Shown here: positions 27,691 to 37,100 of the stretch, in pieces
Layout: the number at the start of each line of letters is the position of its first letter
Numbering within the stretch: position 1 is the stretch's first letter
NCBI RefSeq assembly: GCF_000246855.1
Contig: NC_016609.1
Coordinates: 1,984,001-2,048,000 of the forward strand
Reading direction: 5' to 3'
Source: Niastella koreensis GR20-10
Lineage (GTDB): Bacteria > Bacteroidota > Bacteroidia > Chitinophagales > Chitinophagaceae
Length of the DNA stretch: 64,000 bases
Made by a program: the position numbers and the translations under genes
Notes under the pieces: generated by a model
What the model was told of the DNA's origin: nothing
The model's input: only the letters and a program-made list of their open reading frames with translations
Databases searched by the model: none

Positions 27691-28020
27691 TTAAGCAGCC
27701 ACAACCGGGGGAGCGCGCAGTGAATGGAAGTATTTGAAGACAGCCGGAATAGTAAAGATGGGAGCGATGTGCGGCTGTTCAACAATGGTTACCGGCATTT
27801 CAATAGCAGGAACGGTAGTCTCCGTGAATGGCAGATTGAAATCGTTGATACAACCGCAGGCAAATTGTATTTCCTGGCCTGAAACGGGTTTTGATGACGT
27901 TGTGTGTTGTTTGGAAGCGTGTAACCAGTTGTGCAGATACAGGCCCACGCCCATCTTCTGGCTGAACACCAGGATGAGTAGTATGGTGGTGACCTTGGTT
28001 ATGATCCGCTTTCCTGTCAT
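27691..28020 (-). CDS. Small secreted or anchored protein with a CxC motif, TonB-receptor partner
   Basis: A 109-residue protein starting MTGKRIITKVTTILLILVFS, a signal or anchor. It carries several His (GLYLHNWLHASKQHTT) and FACGCINDFNLPF, then a Pro-rich tail. The His cluster plus CxC suggests metal binding. Similar small proteins often precede TonB receptors in Bacteroidota (recollection, not tested). No named family that I can assert. Confidence 0.6.
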   Translation of the reverse strand: MTGKRIITKVTTILLILVFSQKMGVGLYLHNWLHASKQHTTSSKPVSGQEIQFACGCINDFNLPFTETTVPAIEMPVTIVEQPHIAPIFTIPAVFKYFHSLRAPPVVAA

Positions 28021-28064
28021 CGGCTACAAAAATAGAGGAATTTGCAACATTATTACAAAAATAA

Positions 28065-28155
28065 TTAGCTAATGTGATAATTTGATAATTAGCTAATGAA
28101 ATACAGCTCATGCGAAGCACTCACGTGAGCTGTATTATCTTTATCACATTATCAA
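28065..28155. repeat. Octad inverted array M enclosing a stem
   Basis: Left arm 28065-28096: four 8-nt units in register (ttagctaa, tgtgataa, tttgataa, ttagctaa). Right arm 28140-28155: tttatcac, attatcaa. Between them is a perfect 11-bp stem at 28100-28136. The right arm overlaps the last codon of the HxlR gene. Confidence 0.75.
28100..28136 (-). terminator. Hairpin after the HxlR gene
   Basis: Perfect 11-bp stem aatacagctca/tgagctgtatt with a 15-nt loop, 16 nt past the HxlR stop. Only a short T-tract follows leftward, so termination is probable but not certain. Confidence 0.55.
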
Positions 28156-28496
28156 ATTCTGTTTTTAATTCCCCAGTCTGAAAGGCTTCTCAGTATCGGT
28201 CTCAATGAGTTACCCTTGTCTGTTAATTCATATTCAACGCGGGGCGGTACTTCTGCATATACGATCCGTTTTATTAACCCGTCTTTCTCCAGTTCACGTA
28301 ATTGTAAAACCAGCATCCGTTCGGTTACATTGGCAATAGAATCGCGTAGTTCGCTGTAGCGCATTTTACCGCGGGTAAGCCTGAACAGGATGGCGGGTTT
28401 CCATCTGCCGCCAATGGCATTAAGGGTGTACGACATGCCACAGTCCCTGTCTATTTGCTGTTTATTAAGTGTATTGGTAGAATTCTCCTTTCGCAT
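28152..28496 (-). CDS. HxlR-type winged-helix regulator
   Basis: A 114-residue DUF24/HxlR protein. Seen: [20 protein letters not shown] with the conserved N-terminal Cys (Cys19) used by redox- or quinone-sensing members, then [17 protein letters not shown] (recognition helix) and [16 protein letters not shown]. Divergent from an SDR gene with 91 bp between start codons, the classic arrangement of HxlR regulators with the enzyme they control. Confidence 0.93.
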   Translation of the reverse strand: MRKENSTNTLNKQQIDRDCGMSYTLNAIGGRWKPAILFRLTRGKMRYSELRDSIANVTERMLVLQLRELEKDGLIKRIVYAEVPPRVEYELTDKGNSLRPILRSLSDWGIKNRI

Positions 28497-28539
28497 TACT
28501 TACATTTTTGATAGTACCTAACAACATTATATGTACCGG

Positions 28540-28547
28540 CAAATGTA
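28540..28547 (-). promoter_or_regulatory. Candidate -7 box for hxlR-type gene
   Basis: Read leftward, TACATTTG matches TAnnTTTG, about 44 nt upstream of the regulator start. Three GTAC tetramers (28514, 28533, 28545) are spread over this divergent spacer and could belong to regulator binding sites. Confidence 0.4.
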
Positions 28548-28559
28548 CTGTGCAGCCTA

Positions 28560-28567
28560 TAGTTTTG
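28560..28567 (+). promoter_or_regulatory. Candidate -7 box for the SDR gene
   Basis: TAGTTTTG matches TAnnTTTG, 20 nt before the ATG at 28588. No good -33 TTG is visible. Confidence 0.4.
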
Positions 28568-28587
28568 CAAGCAATAAAAAGATTACT

Positions 28588-29328
28588 ATGAAGAGATTAA
28601 CAAACAAGGTTGTATTTATTACCGGTGGCAGCAGAGGAATAGGAGCGGGTATAGCTAAGCGTATGGCGGCAGAAGGAGCCAATGTGGTAATAACTTATGT
28701 GCATGCAGCCGGTCAGGCTCAGCAGGTGGTTGCTGCAATCAAACAATCCGGACAGCAGGCATTGGCCATTGCGGTTGATAATGCTTTGCCCGATGCTATT
28801 GAGAAAGCTATTGAGCAAACCATTGCTGCGTTTGGCCGTATTGATATCCTGGTGAACAATGCCGGCATTTTTGTTGGCAAACCACTGGGTGAATATACCC
28901 TGGCTGATTTTGACAGCACCATGGCGGTAAATGTGCGGGCTGTTTTCGTGGCATCACAAAAGGCGGCGGAGTATATGAGCGAGGGCGGCCGTATAATAAC
29001 CATTGGCAGTAATATGGCCGACAGGGTTGCCCGCCCAACAGCAAGCCTGTATGCTATGAGTAAATCAGCGCTTGTTGGTTTAACCAAGGGGCTGGCACGC
29101 GATCTGGGCAGCCGCGGCATAACCGTTAACCTGATACAGCCAGGCCCGGTTGATACCGATATGAACCCTGCCAATGGCGCCCATGCAGATTCACTTCGCA
29201 GCGGCATGGCCATTCCTGAATATGGCAAACCGGAAGATATAGCCGAACTGGCTGTTTACCTGGCCAGTGAAACCAGCCGTTTTATGACCGGTGCTGCATT
29301 GACCATTGATGGTGGATTTAGTATTTGA
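28588..29328 (+). CDS. SDR oxidoreductase under HxlR control
   Basis: Classical short-chain dehydrogenase/reductase of 246 residues. Seen: FITGGSRGIGAGIA, VNNAGIF, the catalytic YAMSK (YxxxK) and TGAALTIDGGFSI at the end. The open frame reaches back 19 codons to 28531, but MKRLTNKVVFITGG at 28588 is the normal SDR N-terminus and lies just after a candidate promoter. Probably NAD(P)-dependent reduction of a carbonyl or quinone-like compound; the divergent HxlR gene suggests electrophile stress. Confidence 0.92.
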   Translation: MKRLTNKVVFITGGSRGIGAGIAKRMAAEGANVVITYVHAAGQAQQVVAAIKQSGQQALAIAVDNALPDAIEKAIEQTIAAFGRIDILVNNAGIFVGKPLGEYTLADFDSTMAVNVRAVFVASQKAAEYMSEGGRIITIGSNMADRVARPTASLYAMSKSALVGLTKGLARDLGSRGITVNLIQPGPVDTDMNPANGAHADSLRSGMAIPEYGKPEDIAELAVYLASETSRFMTGAALTIDGGFSI

Positions 29329-29350
29329 TATTTTTTGACATCATGCAATA

Positions 29351-29389
29351 AAAAAACCCTCACACCGGCCATACCGGAACGAGGGTTTT
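29351..29389 (+). terminator. Intrinsic terminator of the SDR gene
   Basis: Stem aaaaccctc/gagggtttt with an inner ccgg/ccgg stem, 22 nt after the stop. Confidence 0.88.
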
Positions 29390-29543
29390 GTATTGACATG
29401 TTTGATGAGGCAGAATAACTACTATGATACTTTATCAGACGAGGGATTACAAAGACGAAAATGTACCTGTATCCTGCTCCCTGTAGGGCTTTACATCAAA
29501 ACTACATTCTCCATTGGACACACTTTTTATACCAGTACGATTA

Positions 29544-29966
29544 CTAAACGCTTTCCCACATGGTATTTTCGGTGGCTATCACCTGCATGGTTCCGTTAGA
29601 GGATAATGTTACATTTTTTAATGTGTACAAGCCGGGCTTACAGTTTCCTGGAACTGTTAGTCCATCAATGATTGCTTCGGCCGGTAAGCTGCCTCCGTCA
29701 CCGGCGTTCACCTTTTCTGTAATTTCAATTGATTGCATTGGGCAGAAATAAAGCACCATTTTGCCAAAATTGCTTTCTAATCTAACCGGGGAAATGTTTG
29801 CTGTCACGGTTTCGCCGTGTGACAGTTTTTCTTCTTTCATTCTCTGTTGCAGTACATGCGGTTGAGAATAAGAAGTAATTACCACCGGAGTTGATTTTTC
29901 TGACTCTGTGGGTTTGCCCTTTGCACCAAAGAGATTGCTGAAAAGGGATGTGTGTTCTTTTTTCAT
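29544..29966 (-). CDS. Hypothetical protein, 140 residues
   Basis: A soluble protein starting MKKEHTSLFSNLFGAKGKP; the frame extends 10 codons upstream, but this Met is the more natural start. A polar N-terminus is followed by a beta-rich part (VVITSYSQPHVLQQ, VTANISPVRLESNFGKMV, ALIDGLTVPGN-like segments, then GLYTLKNVTLSSNGTMQV). It lacks a signal peptide and any motif I recognise. Codon usage looks like that of its neighbours, so it is probably real. No operon partners. Confidence 0.55.
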   Translation of the reverse strand: MKKEHTSLFSNLFGAKGKPTESEKSTPVVITSYSQPHVLQQRMKEEKLSHGETVTANISPVRLESNFGKMVLYFCPMQSIEITEKVNAGDGGSLPAEAIIDGLTVPGNCKPGLYTLKNVTLSSNGTMQVIATENTMWESV

Positions 29967-31008
29967 ATCTCTTAAATTTTTAGTTACAAAAAACAATACT
30001 AAAAAGAGGTCTTCTTATACGAGTGTATAAGCTAAATATCTTATTGTTCCGATCTGATCTGTAAATAGGATACAGTAATGTACAATTCGTCTTTCTTCGG
30101 ATTTATTAGCGGTGTTATAAAGGTTCCAATCCATATTATCGGCTCAATAGGGTGGAGCTAAAAAGAGGATAATATGACTCAATTAATACTACCTGAAATA
30201 GACAGCGGTTACCTGTGAATTGCTGCTTTGTTTGAAATGGCGAAATGCATACAACCGGAATGTTGTTAACTATGCTTTCGTCTGGAATGTTTTCAAAATG
30301 GTGGAGATAATAATAAATTCCGTTTCCCTAATTCATCAATCGACCTGGTACCTGTTGTGAAGATGTTGTAATGCTTTCCCCCAATTTGCAAACGCACTGT
30401 TTGTGTGCATACTTCCAATGATAAAAGAACAAATATTATGCCGGGCAAACCCTGTCCCATTGCTACAAGAATTACTGATCGTCTTTTATAATATCCTTTA
30501 TTATTTGTTGTTGTTATGTTGCTGTAAGCAGATGGTTATTGCTTTCACTTCTTATCTATACGTTGAATTGCAGTATTGCGTTGGCAATGCTATTGCCGGT
30601 TCACGGTGAAAGAAGTGTTAATACATGCCCGAATTTAAATCGCACGTATCAAATAGATCTTAACAATAAACAGCTGCCGAAGCGTTATGAATCTAAGCCC
30701 GCTATTGAAAGCAACTGGATTTTTTACTCTAACCTAATTTACTTCTTTTTTCTGGTATACTAATGCACCATCCACATTAAAATTTAAATTTTACAAAAAT
30801 CTGAAAATGATAATAGCTTGTCTTAACAAGGCAGGAGGAATTTGTCACGGAAGGATTATTAAAACCAACACATCCTTTACTCAAAATGTTAATGCCGGGT
30901 TTGGGAACCGGGGGTATGTTTTCCCCAAGGGGGTCGATTATCCCGCGCTGTTTACGAACCCGGTTTTACAATATGGGCTGGCATTGATTTATTGGGATAA
31001 GCATTGAT
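29967..31008. other. 1-kb gap with no supported gene
   Basis: AT-rich noncoding stretch. Three short frames open here (30403-30609, 30539-30763, 30807-31007), but they are short, overlapping or of odd composition, and I see no motif in them. A perfect small hairpin cttatac/gtataag lies at 30014-30031, upstream of the leftward hypothetical gene. It may hold decayed genes or an unrecognised RNA. Confidence 0.5.
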
Positions 31009-31824
31009 ATGTATAAAATAATGTCCGCGATGGAAAAATGGTTCGATCTTATAAAGCAAAAGTTGGAGTCCTGGTTAGTGCTTTTGATAAAAATGTTGCC
31101 TAACCTGTTATTGGCCGTGCTTGTATTTACCGGTTTCTTTCTTTTGGCTAAATTCCTGCGAAAGCTGGTGAATAAGCTCCTGGTGCGGTTGTCCCACAAA
31201 CCGACTATCAGCGGGTTGTTCAGCACCCTGTTTTTTATAGTTGTTCTTTTGGTGGGCCTTTTTATCAGTTTGCAACTGCTGCATCTTGAAAAAACCATTG
31301 CTTCCCTGCTGGCAGGGGCTGGTATTATTGGTCTGGCCCTGGGTTTTGCCTTCCAGGACCTCACCGCCAATTTCATTTCAGGGGTATTTATAATATTCAG
31401 AAAACCGTTCGATGTTGGCAATATTGTGGACACGAACGGTTTTACGGGAATTGTGGAAGAAATACAACTGCGGTCTACCACCATCCGCACTTTTCAGGGT
31501 CTTCACATCATGTTGCCAAACAAGGAAATTTTCCAGAAGCCAATTACAAACTATTCCCTCAGTGGTAAACGGCGTATCGATGTGGACCTTACTTTTCCCG
31601 GCAAGGCGAATCTGCAGGCTATTGAGCAAAAAATAAAGGAGGCCGTGTCAACTGTTCCTGAGGTGAAGGATGACAAAGTGCAGATCCTGTTTGTTGACTA
31701 TAACGGCGATACGGTTAAAATGGAAGTGCATTGCTGGATTGACAATACGATCGAGATGGGCTACAACAGTACCCGCGATAAAGTGTTGCGGCAGATACAT
31801 GCGGCCGTTATCTCGCAATTGTAA
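31009..31824 (+). CDS. Small-conductance mechanosensitive channel, MscS family
   Basis: A 271-residue inner-membrane channel that opens under osmotic downshock. Seen: three N-terminal helices (about 22-45, 66-88, 95-120); the third has the pore-lining pattern ASLLAGAGIIGLALGFAFQD. The MscS beta domain follows (IIFRKPFDVGNIVDTNGFTGIVEEI, LRSTTIRTFQGLHIMLPNKE), then the alpha/beta C-terminal domain. ATG 31009 or the in-frame ATG at 31021 may be used. It lies alone, convergent with an SDR gene 2 bp away. Confidence 0.95.
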   Translation: MYKIMSAMEKWFDLIKQKLESWLVLLIKMLPNLLLAVLVFTGFFLLAKFLRKLVNKLLVRLSHKPTISGLFSTLFFIVVLLVGLFISLQLLHLEKTIASLLAGAGIIGLALGFAFQDLTANFISGVFIIFRKPFDVGNIVDTNGFTGIVEEIQLRSTTIRTFQGLHIMLPNKEIFQKPITNYSLSGKRRIDVDLTFPGKANLQAIEQKIKEAVSTVPEVKDDKVQILFVDYNGDTVKMEVHCWIDNTIEMGYNSTRDKVLRQIHAAVISQL

Positions 31825-31826
31825 TG

Positions 31827-32660
31827 TTAACCGTTAATAATGGAACCGCCATTGGGGTGTAATACCTGTCCGGTCATATAAGAAGCGTCTTTTGAAGCCA
31901 GGAAAAGATAGCTGGGAGCTACCTCAACCGGTTCACCGGCCCTTTGTAAAGGCGTGTTCTCCCCATGGTGTTTATTGCCTTCTTTATCATTGGTGGCTGT
32001 GGCAAGGGGCGTCCAGATGGGGCCAGGGGCCACCCCGTTCACCCTGATCTCTTTGTCTAACAGGCTGGCCGAAAGGCTGCGGGTAAAAGCGACAATAGCG
32101 CCTTTTGTGGCGCTGTAATCTAACAGCTGGGCATTGCCCTGGTAAGCAGTTACCGAACTGGTATTAATAATGGCGCTGCCTTTGGGCATATGTGGCAATG
32201 CTGCTTTTGTAATCCAGATCATGGCAAATACATTTACCTGAAAGGTATGTATCAGGTTTTCGGTGGTTATATCTTCCAGGGTGTTGGTCTGGTGCTGGGT
32301 GCCGGCATTGTTAACGAGGATATCTATCTGGCCGAAATGGGTGACCGTTTTTTCAACCAGTTGCCGGCAAAAAGTTTCCTGGCTTATGTCGCCCGGGATT
32401 AGCAATACTTCCCCGCCATATTTTTCAATCAATGCTTTTGTGCTTCTGGCATCTTCATGTTCGTTCAGGTAATTGATGGCCACTTTAGCGCCTTCTTTGG
32501 CAAACAGGATAGCCACGGCTTTACCAATGCCGCTGTCGCCACCGGTAATCAGGGCGATCTTGTTTTTTAATTTCCCACCGGGCTGATGTGTTACATCATC
32601 CACTACGGGTTTATGGTCCATCTGCTTCTCACTGCCGGGTAAAGTTTGGGTGGGTTTCAT
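31827..32660 (-). CDS. SDR oxidoreductase of the YhdG/YghA type
   Basis: A 277-residue SDR with the extended polar N-terminus typical of this subgroup (DHKPVVDDVTHQPGGKLKNK). The cofactor motif is ITGGDSGIGKAVA, NNAGTQHQ follows, Ser comes in NTSSVTAYQG, and the YxxxK pair in DYSATKGA. It ends GQVLHPNGGSI. These enzymes are often stress-associated; the substrate is unknown. It lies about 40 bp downstream of the broken FAD oxidoreductase on the same strand. Confidence 0.93.
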   Translation of the reverse strand: MKPTQTLPGSEKQMDHKPVVDDVTHQPGGKLKNKIALITGGDSGIGKAVAILFAKEGAKVAINYLNEHEDARSTKALIEKYGGEVLLIPGDISQETFCRQLVEKTVTHFGQIDILVNNAGTQHQTNTLEDITTENLIHTFQVNVFAMIWITKAALPHMPKGSAIINTSSVTAYQGNAQLLDYSATKGAIVAFTRSLSASLLDKEIRVNGVAPGPIWTPLATATNDKEGNKHHGENTPLQRAGEPVEVAPSYLFLASKDASYMTGQVLHPNGGSIING

Positions 32661-32702
32661 GTTCGTTGGTTTCCTTATTACTGGAAAAAGCTGTGCCCGG
32701 TA

Positions 32703-33909
32703 TTACCCGCGTTCAAAGCCAAATATCGGGGCGTCATCATCCTGTAGCCCCAGGGCCAGGCGGGTAATTATCTGTGCCGCTATAATGCTGAATGTTATTC
32801 CATTGCCTCCCAGTCCCAGCGCAAAATAGGTATGCGGTTTGCCTGGCAGGCAGCCAATATAGGGCAGTCCATCGCGGGTAGATGCAAAGGTGCCCGCCCA
32901 TTGAAAATCAGTCCTGAAATGAATGGCCGGGAACAACTTCCTGAATGCCCCCTCCAGGGCCTTTGCTTTGGCCGGCAGGGCCCGGTCGCGCAGGTAAGGA
33001 CTGGAAAAGTCATCGTCTGCCACCCACCAGCATGCGATTGTCGCCGGTTGTGCGCAGGTATAAATAGGGCCGGGCTGTTTCCCAGATCAGGGCATTGCGA
33101 TGCCATAAATGATTGGTATTGCCGGCCTCGCTCACGATGGCATAAGTGGAATGCAGGGTTTGCACTTTTTGTGGAATATATTGGGCCGATTCGTACCCAC
33201 AGGCAATAATCAGCTTCCGGGCTTTTATCTTTTTGCCTTCTTCAGTTACCAGATTTACCCCAGCCCGGTTCTCCTCAAAATGTCTGATGGCGGTATGGTC
33301 ATATACTTCCACCCCCAGTTGGCGACAGCGATGTAACAGGGCATGGGTAAGGCTATATGCTTTTACTTCGGCCGCATTGCGGGATAGGAGGGCGGCGTCT
33401 TTTTCAAATCCAAATTTGTCGTTTATGGCGTTTTTGTCGAGCCATTGCAAGTCAATCCCGTATTGTTTGCGAAGGATGTATTCCTGTTTCAGGGCTGCCA
33501 CATCTTTTTTGTAAGAAGCATACTGCAGGCTGGGTCGGCGGGTAAAACCGGCCTCGGGCCATTTTCCGCAAATATTTTCAAGATCATCAATAGCTTTCAG
33601 GCAAAGCAGGTAACTGCGCACTGCATCCTTTTCACCGCGTTTGGCAATCAGTTCTCTCAGCGGAACATCAATTTCATATTGCAACAAAGCAGTGCTGGCT
33701 GCTGTACTTCCCATCCCAACATGCCGTTTATCAACTACCACGGTTTTAAATCCGGCATTACATAAATGCCACGCAGCCAGTGCGCCGCTGATCCCGGCTC
33801 CCATTATTACCACATCGGTACGTATATCGTTTTGCAAGGACGGATAGGAATGAATAATGCCTTTGTCGAGCAGCCAGAATGGATATTCCGATCTTAAGTC
33901 CATGTTCAT
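32703..33909 (-). pseudogene. FAD-dependent oxidoreductase (DadA-like), interrupted by one frameshift
   Basis: Two leftward frames together make one D-amino-acid-oxidase-type protein of about 400 residues. The first (33909-33010) has VVIMGAGISGALAAWHL (FAD-binding GxGxxG), VVVDKRHVGMGSTAASTALL and LIIACGYESAQY, and stops after NRMLVGGRR. The second (32703 to about 33020) resumes with DDDFSSPYLRDR and contains WAGTFASTRDGLPYIG and ALGLGGNGITFS, the C-terminal FAD contacts. The shift lies near 33010-33023 and needs one extra base or two missing bases. Everything else is intact, so the break is recent or a sequencing error. Confidence 0.88.
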
Positions 33910-33923
33910 TTGCTAATTAAGAA

Positions 33924-33948
33924 GTATGCCATTGTTCCAATGGCATAC
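33924..33948. promoter_or_regulatory. Perfect 11-bp inverted repeat upstream of the FAD oxidoreductase
   Basis: gtatgccattg/caatggcatac with a 3-nt loop and no T-run, 15 nt upstream of the leftward start. Could be an operator or a 5' UTR hairpin. Confidence 0.45.
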
Positions 33949-34133
33949 CATTTGAAATTGTAACACCAAAAGCAAAGCGTTTATTGCTGCATGCTTACTA
34001 TGAATGGTTTCCCAAGGTATGGCTCATTGCATTCGCTTAGGCGTTTAGCATGTTGCTGGGTAACATATTACTCAACCTGAGGTAGCAGCGTATATTAAAA
34101 AATATGAAAACCAGTGCTTGTACGAATGCATAA

Positions 34134-37100
34134 ATGAACATGGAAAAGAATATATCAATAACCAATTTGGATTTTTTATCTGGTGGTGGTGATATGGGGA
34201 AACGGATTCGCAATTTTGATTGGGGGAATACGCCACTGGGAGATCCGGAAACCTGGGAACAAGGGTTAAAGACCTGTGTTCGTATTATTCTTACCTCGGC
34301 GCAACCCATGTTTGTATGGTGGGGGCCTTCGCTCATCAGTATTTATAACGATCAATATGCGCATTTTCTGGGGGTAAAACATCCGGCCGCGTTAGGCGCC
34401 AAAGCAGAAGATATCTGGCGGGAAATATGGGACCTGCTGCTTCCCAAAATTAAAAGTGTAGAACAGAATGAAGGTACTTACGACGATTCCATGCTTTTTA
34501 TTATGGAACGCAAGGGCTACCAGGAAGAAGTGTATGTGTCGTTTTGTTATAGCCCCGTACCTGGTGATGATGGTACCATGAAGGGCCTGTTCTGCGTTTG
34601 TACCGACAATACAGAACGTGTTATCAATGAAAGATCGTTACAAACACTTCGTGAACTGGGCGCGATAGCATTTGATGAAAAATCGTTGCAGATCATTTAT
34701 CAGAATGTTGCGGAAGCATTAAGTAAAAACAATAAAGATTTTCCTTTCGCCACTGTATATAAAATAGAAAATACCGGCCGTATTGCTGAAGCCACTGCTT
34801 CAACAGGCGCCAACAATAAACAATACCTGCTGCCAGCAGTTATTGCCCTGGATGCGCCCACCATGGAAACGCGTGATTTTTGCCAGGCATATGATTCCAA
34901 TAAATTAACATTTGCTGAAATCGTTACCCAAGATCAGGAGATCCCGAAAGGCGAATGGCAAAAAGCTTCTACAAATTTTGTTTATATACCCATCACAGCA
35001 GTAGGCAGCAGCCATCCTTATGCAATTATTTTTGCCGCGCTGAATCCTTACCGTTTATTCGATAATAGTTTCAAACAGTTCTGCGAACTGATCGGCGAGC
35101 GGGTTTCCCTGGAGATCAATAAAATGCTGGCTATTGAAGAAGAACGAAAACGTGCGGAAGAACTGGAACAGATAGACAAGGCAAAAACTGTTTTCTTCAG
35201 TAACATCAGTCATGAGTTCAGAACTCCGCTAACGCTCATCTTAAATCCGCTGGAGGAATTACTCAATCAGCCAACCAATAATTTATCGGCCATCGAGCGG
35301 CAGAATATTGAAACAACCCACCGGAATGCGGTACGGTTACTCAAGCTGGTAAATACTTTGCTTGATTTCAGCCGGATTGAATCGGGCAGGCAACAGGCCA
35401 GTTATACATTGACCGATCTGGTTGCATTGACCACCAACCTGGCTGCCAATTTCAGGGCCGTAATTGAGAAAGCAGGTATGCAGCTCATTATTAAGGCAGA
35501 TACGGTTATACAACCCGTGTATGTTGACCGGCAGATGTGGGAAAAGATCGTTTTTAATTTGTTGTCCAATGCATTCAAGTATACGCTTGCCGGCAGTATT
35601 ACAGTTGAAGTGACGGCAGAAGGTAAATATGCGGTCCTTAAAATAATTGATACCGGTGTTGGCATTCCCCAAGCAGAACTGCCGCATATGTTTGAACGTT
35701 TTCACCGGGTGCAACATGTAACGGGCCGCACGTTTGAAGGAACCGGTATTGGCCTGTCGTTAATAAAAGAGTTTGTGTTGTTGCACAAAGGTGAAATTGG
35801 AGTTGAAAGTGAATTAGGCAAAGGCAGCACATTTACTGTTCGAATACCTATAGGTAAGGCGCATTTGCCCCAGCAACAAATAATGATGAATGATCTGAAT
35901 GAACAGGAAGGCATCCTTACATCAACCATGTTTGTGGAAGAAGCCGGCACTTTACTGGTAAGGAATAATAAGGTAAATGATGTACCTGCAGATCGAAACG
36001 GTTTGCCACTGGTACTGGTTGTAGATGACAATGCCGACATGCGCGATCACCTGCGATCAGTGCTGATGCCCCATTTTGAAATAGTTACGGCTAATAATGG
36101 TCAGGAGGCGCTTCAAAAAATTCAGCAGCAACCACCATCCCTTATTTTGAGCGATATTATGATGCCAGTGCTGGATGGTATTGGATTGTTGCAGCAGGTA
36201 AAAGCAAACAAGGCCACTGCACACATACCCGTTATCCTGTTAACTGCCCGGGCGGGCGAGGAGTCGAAGATTGTAGGGTGGGAAACCGGCGCCGATGATT
36301 ACCTCACCAAACCATTTTCATCCAAAGAACTGATCTCCCGCATTGCTTCGCAAATAAAGACCCAGCAAATAAGAACCGAAGCAATGACAGACATTGCCGA
36401 GCAAAGGAATTATGCAAAGAAGCTGGAAGAAATGAACGGGGAGCTTACCAAAATGAATGAAGAACTTACGTCATTCGCTTATGTAAGCAGTCATGATCTG
36501 CAGGAACCATTGCGCAAGATCCAGATGTTCAGTAAACGTATCCTGGAGAAAGAAATAAACAGTCTGAGCGATGAAGGAAAGAATTTCTTTTACCGGATGG
36601 ACAATGCCGCCAGCAGGATGCAGCTGTTAATAAATGATCTGCTCGCCTATTCCCGCACCAATACTTCGAAAAAGCATTTTGAAAAAACGGATCTCAATCT
36701 GCTGCTTGCAGAAGTAAAACAGGAGCTGATGGAAAAAATAATTGCCACAAATAGTATAATAGAATACGGACCGCTACCCGTGCTTTCTATCATCCCTTTC
36801 CAGTTCAAACAATTATTCACCAACCTTATTGCCAACTCCATCAAATTTGCGCGGCCCGATGTGCCGCCGCGTATTACTATTAAATGCGAGGTGGTTGATG
36901 GCCAAAAAATCGATAAACCCACTGCTGTTGCAGAAAGGAAATACTGGAAAATTTCGGTCGCCGATAATGGTACCGGATTCGATCCCAAATTCAGCGAACA
37001 GATATTTGGCTTATTCCAGCGTCTGCATGGCCGCAGGGATTATGAAGGAACCGGTATTGGACTGGCGATTGCCAAAAAAGTGGTAGAGAACCATAATGGC

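Noticed and set aside
30403-30763. Two overlapping short rightward frames
   Set aside because: Short, Cys/Leu-rich in odd patterns, overlapping each other, and without recognisable features.
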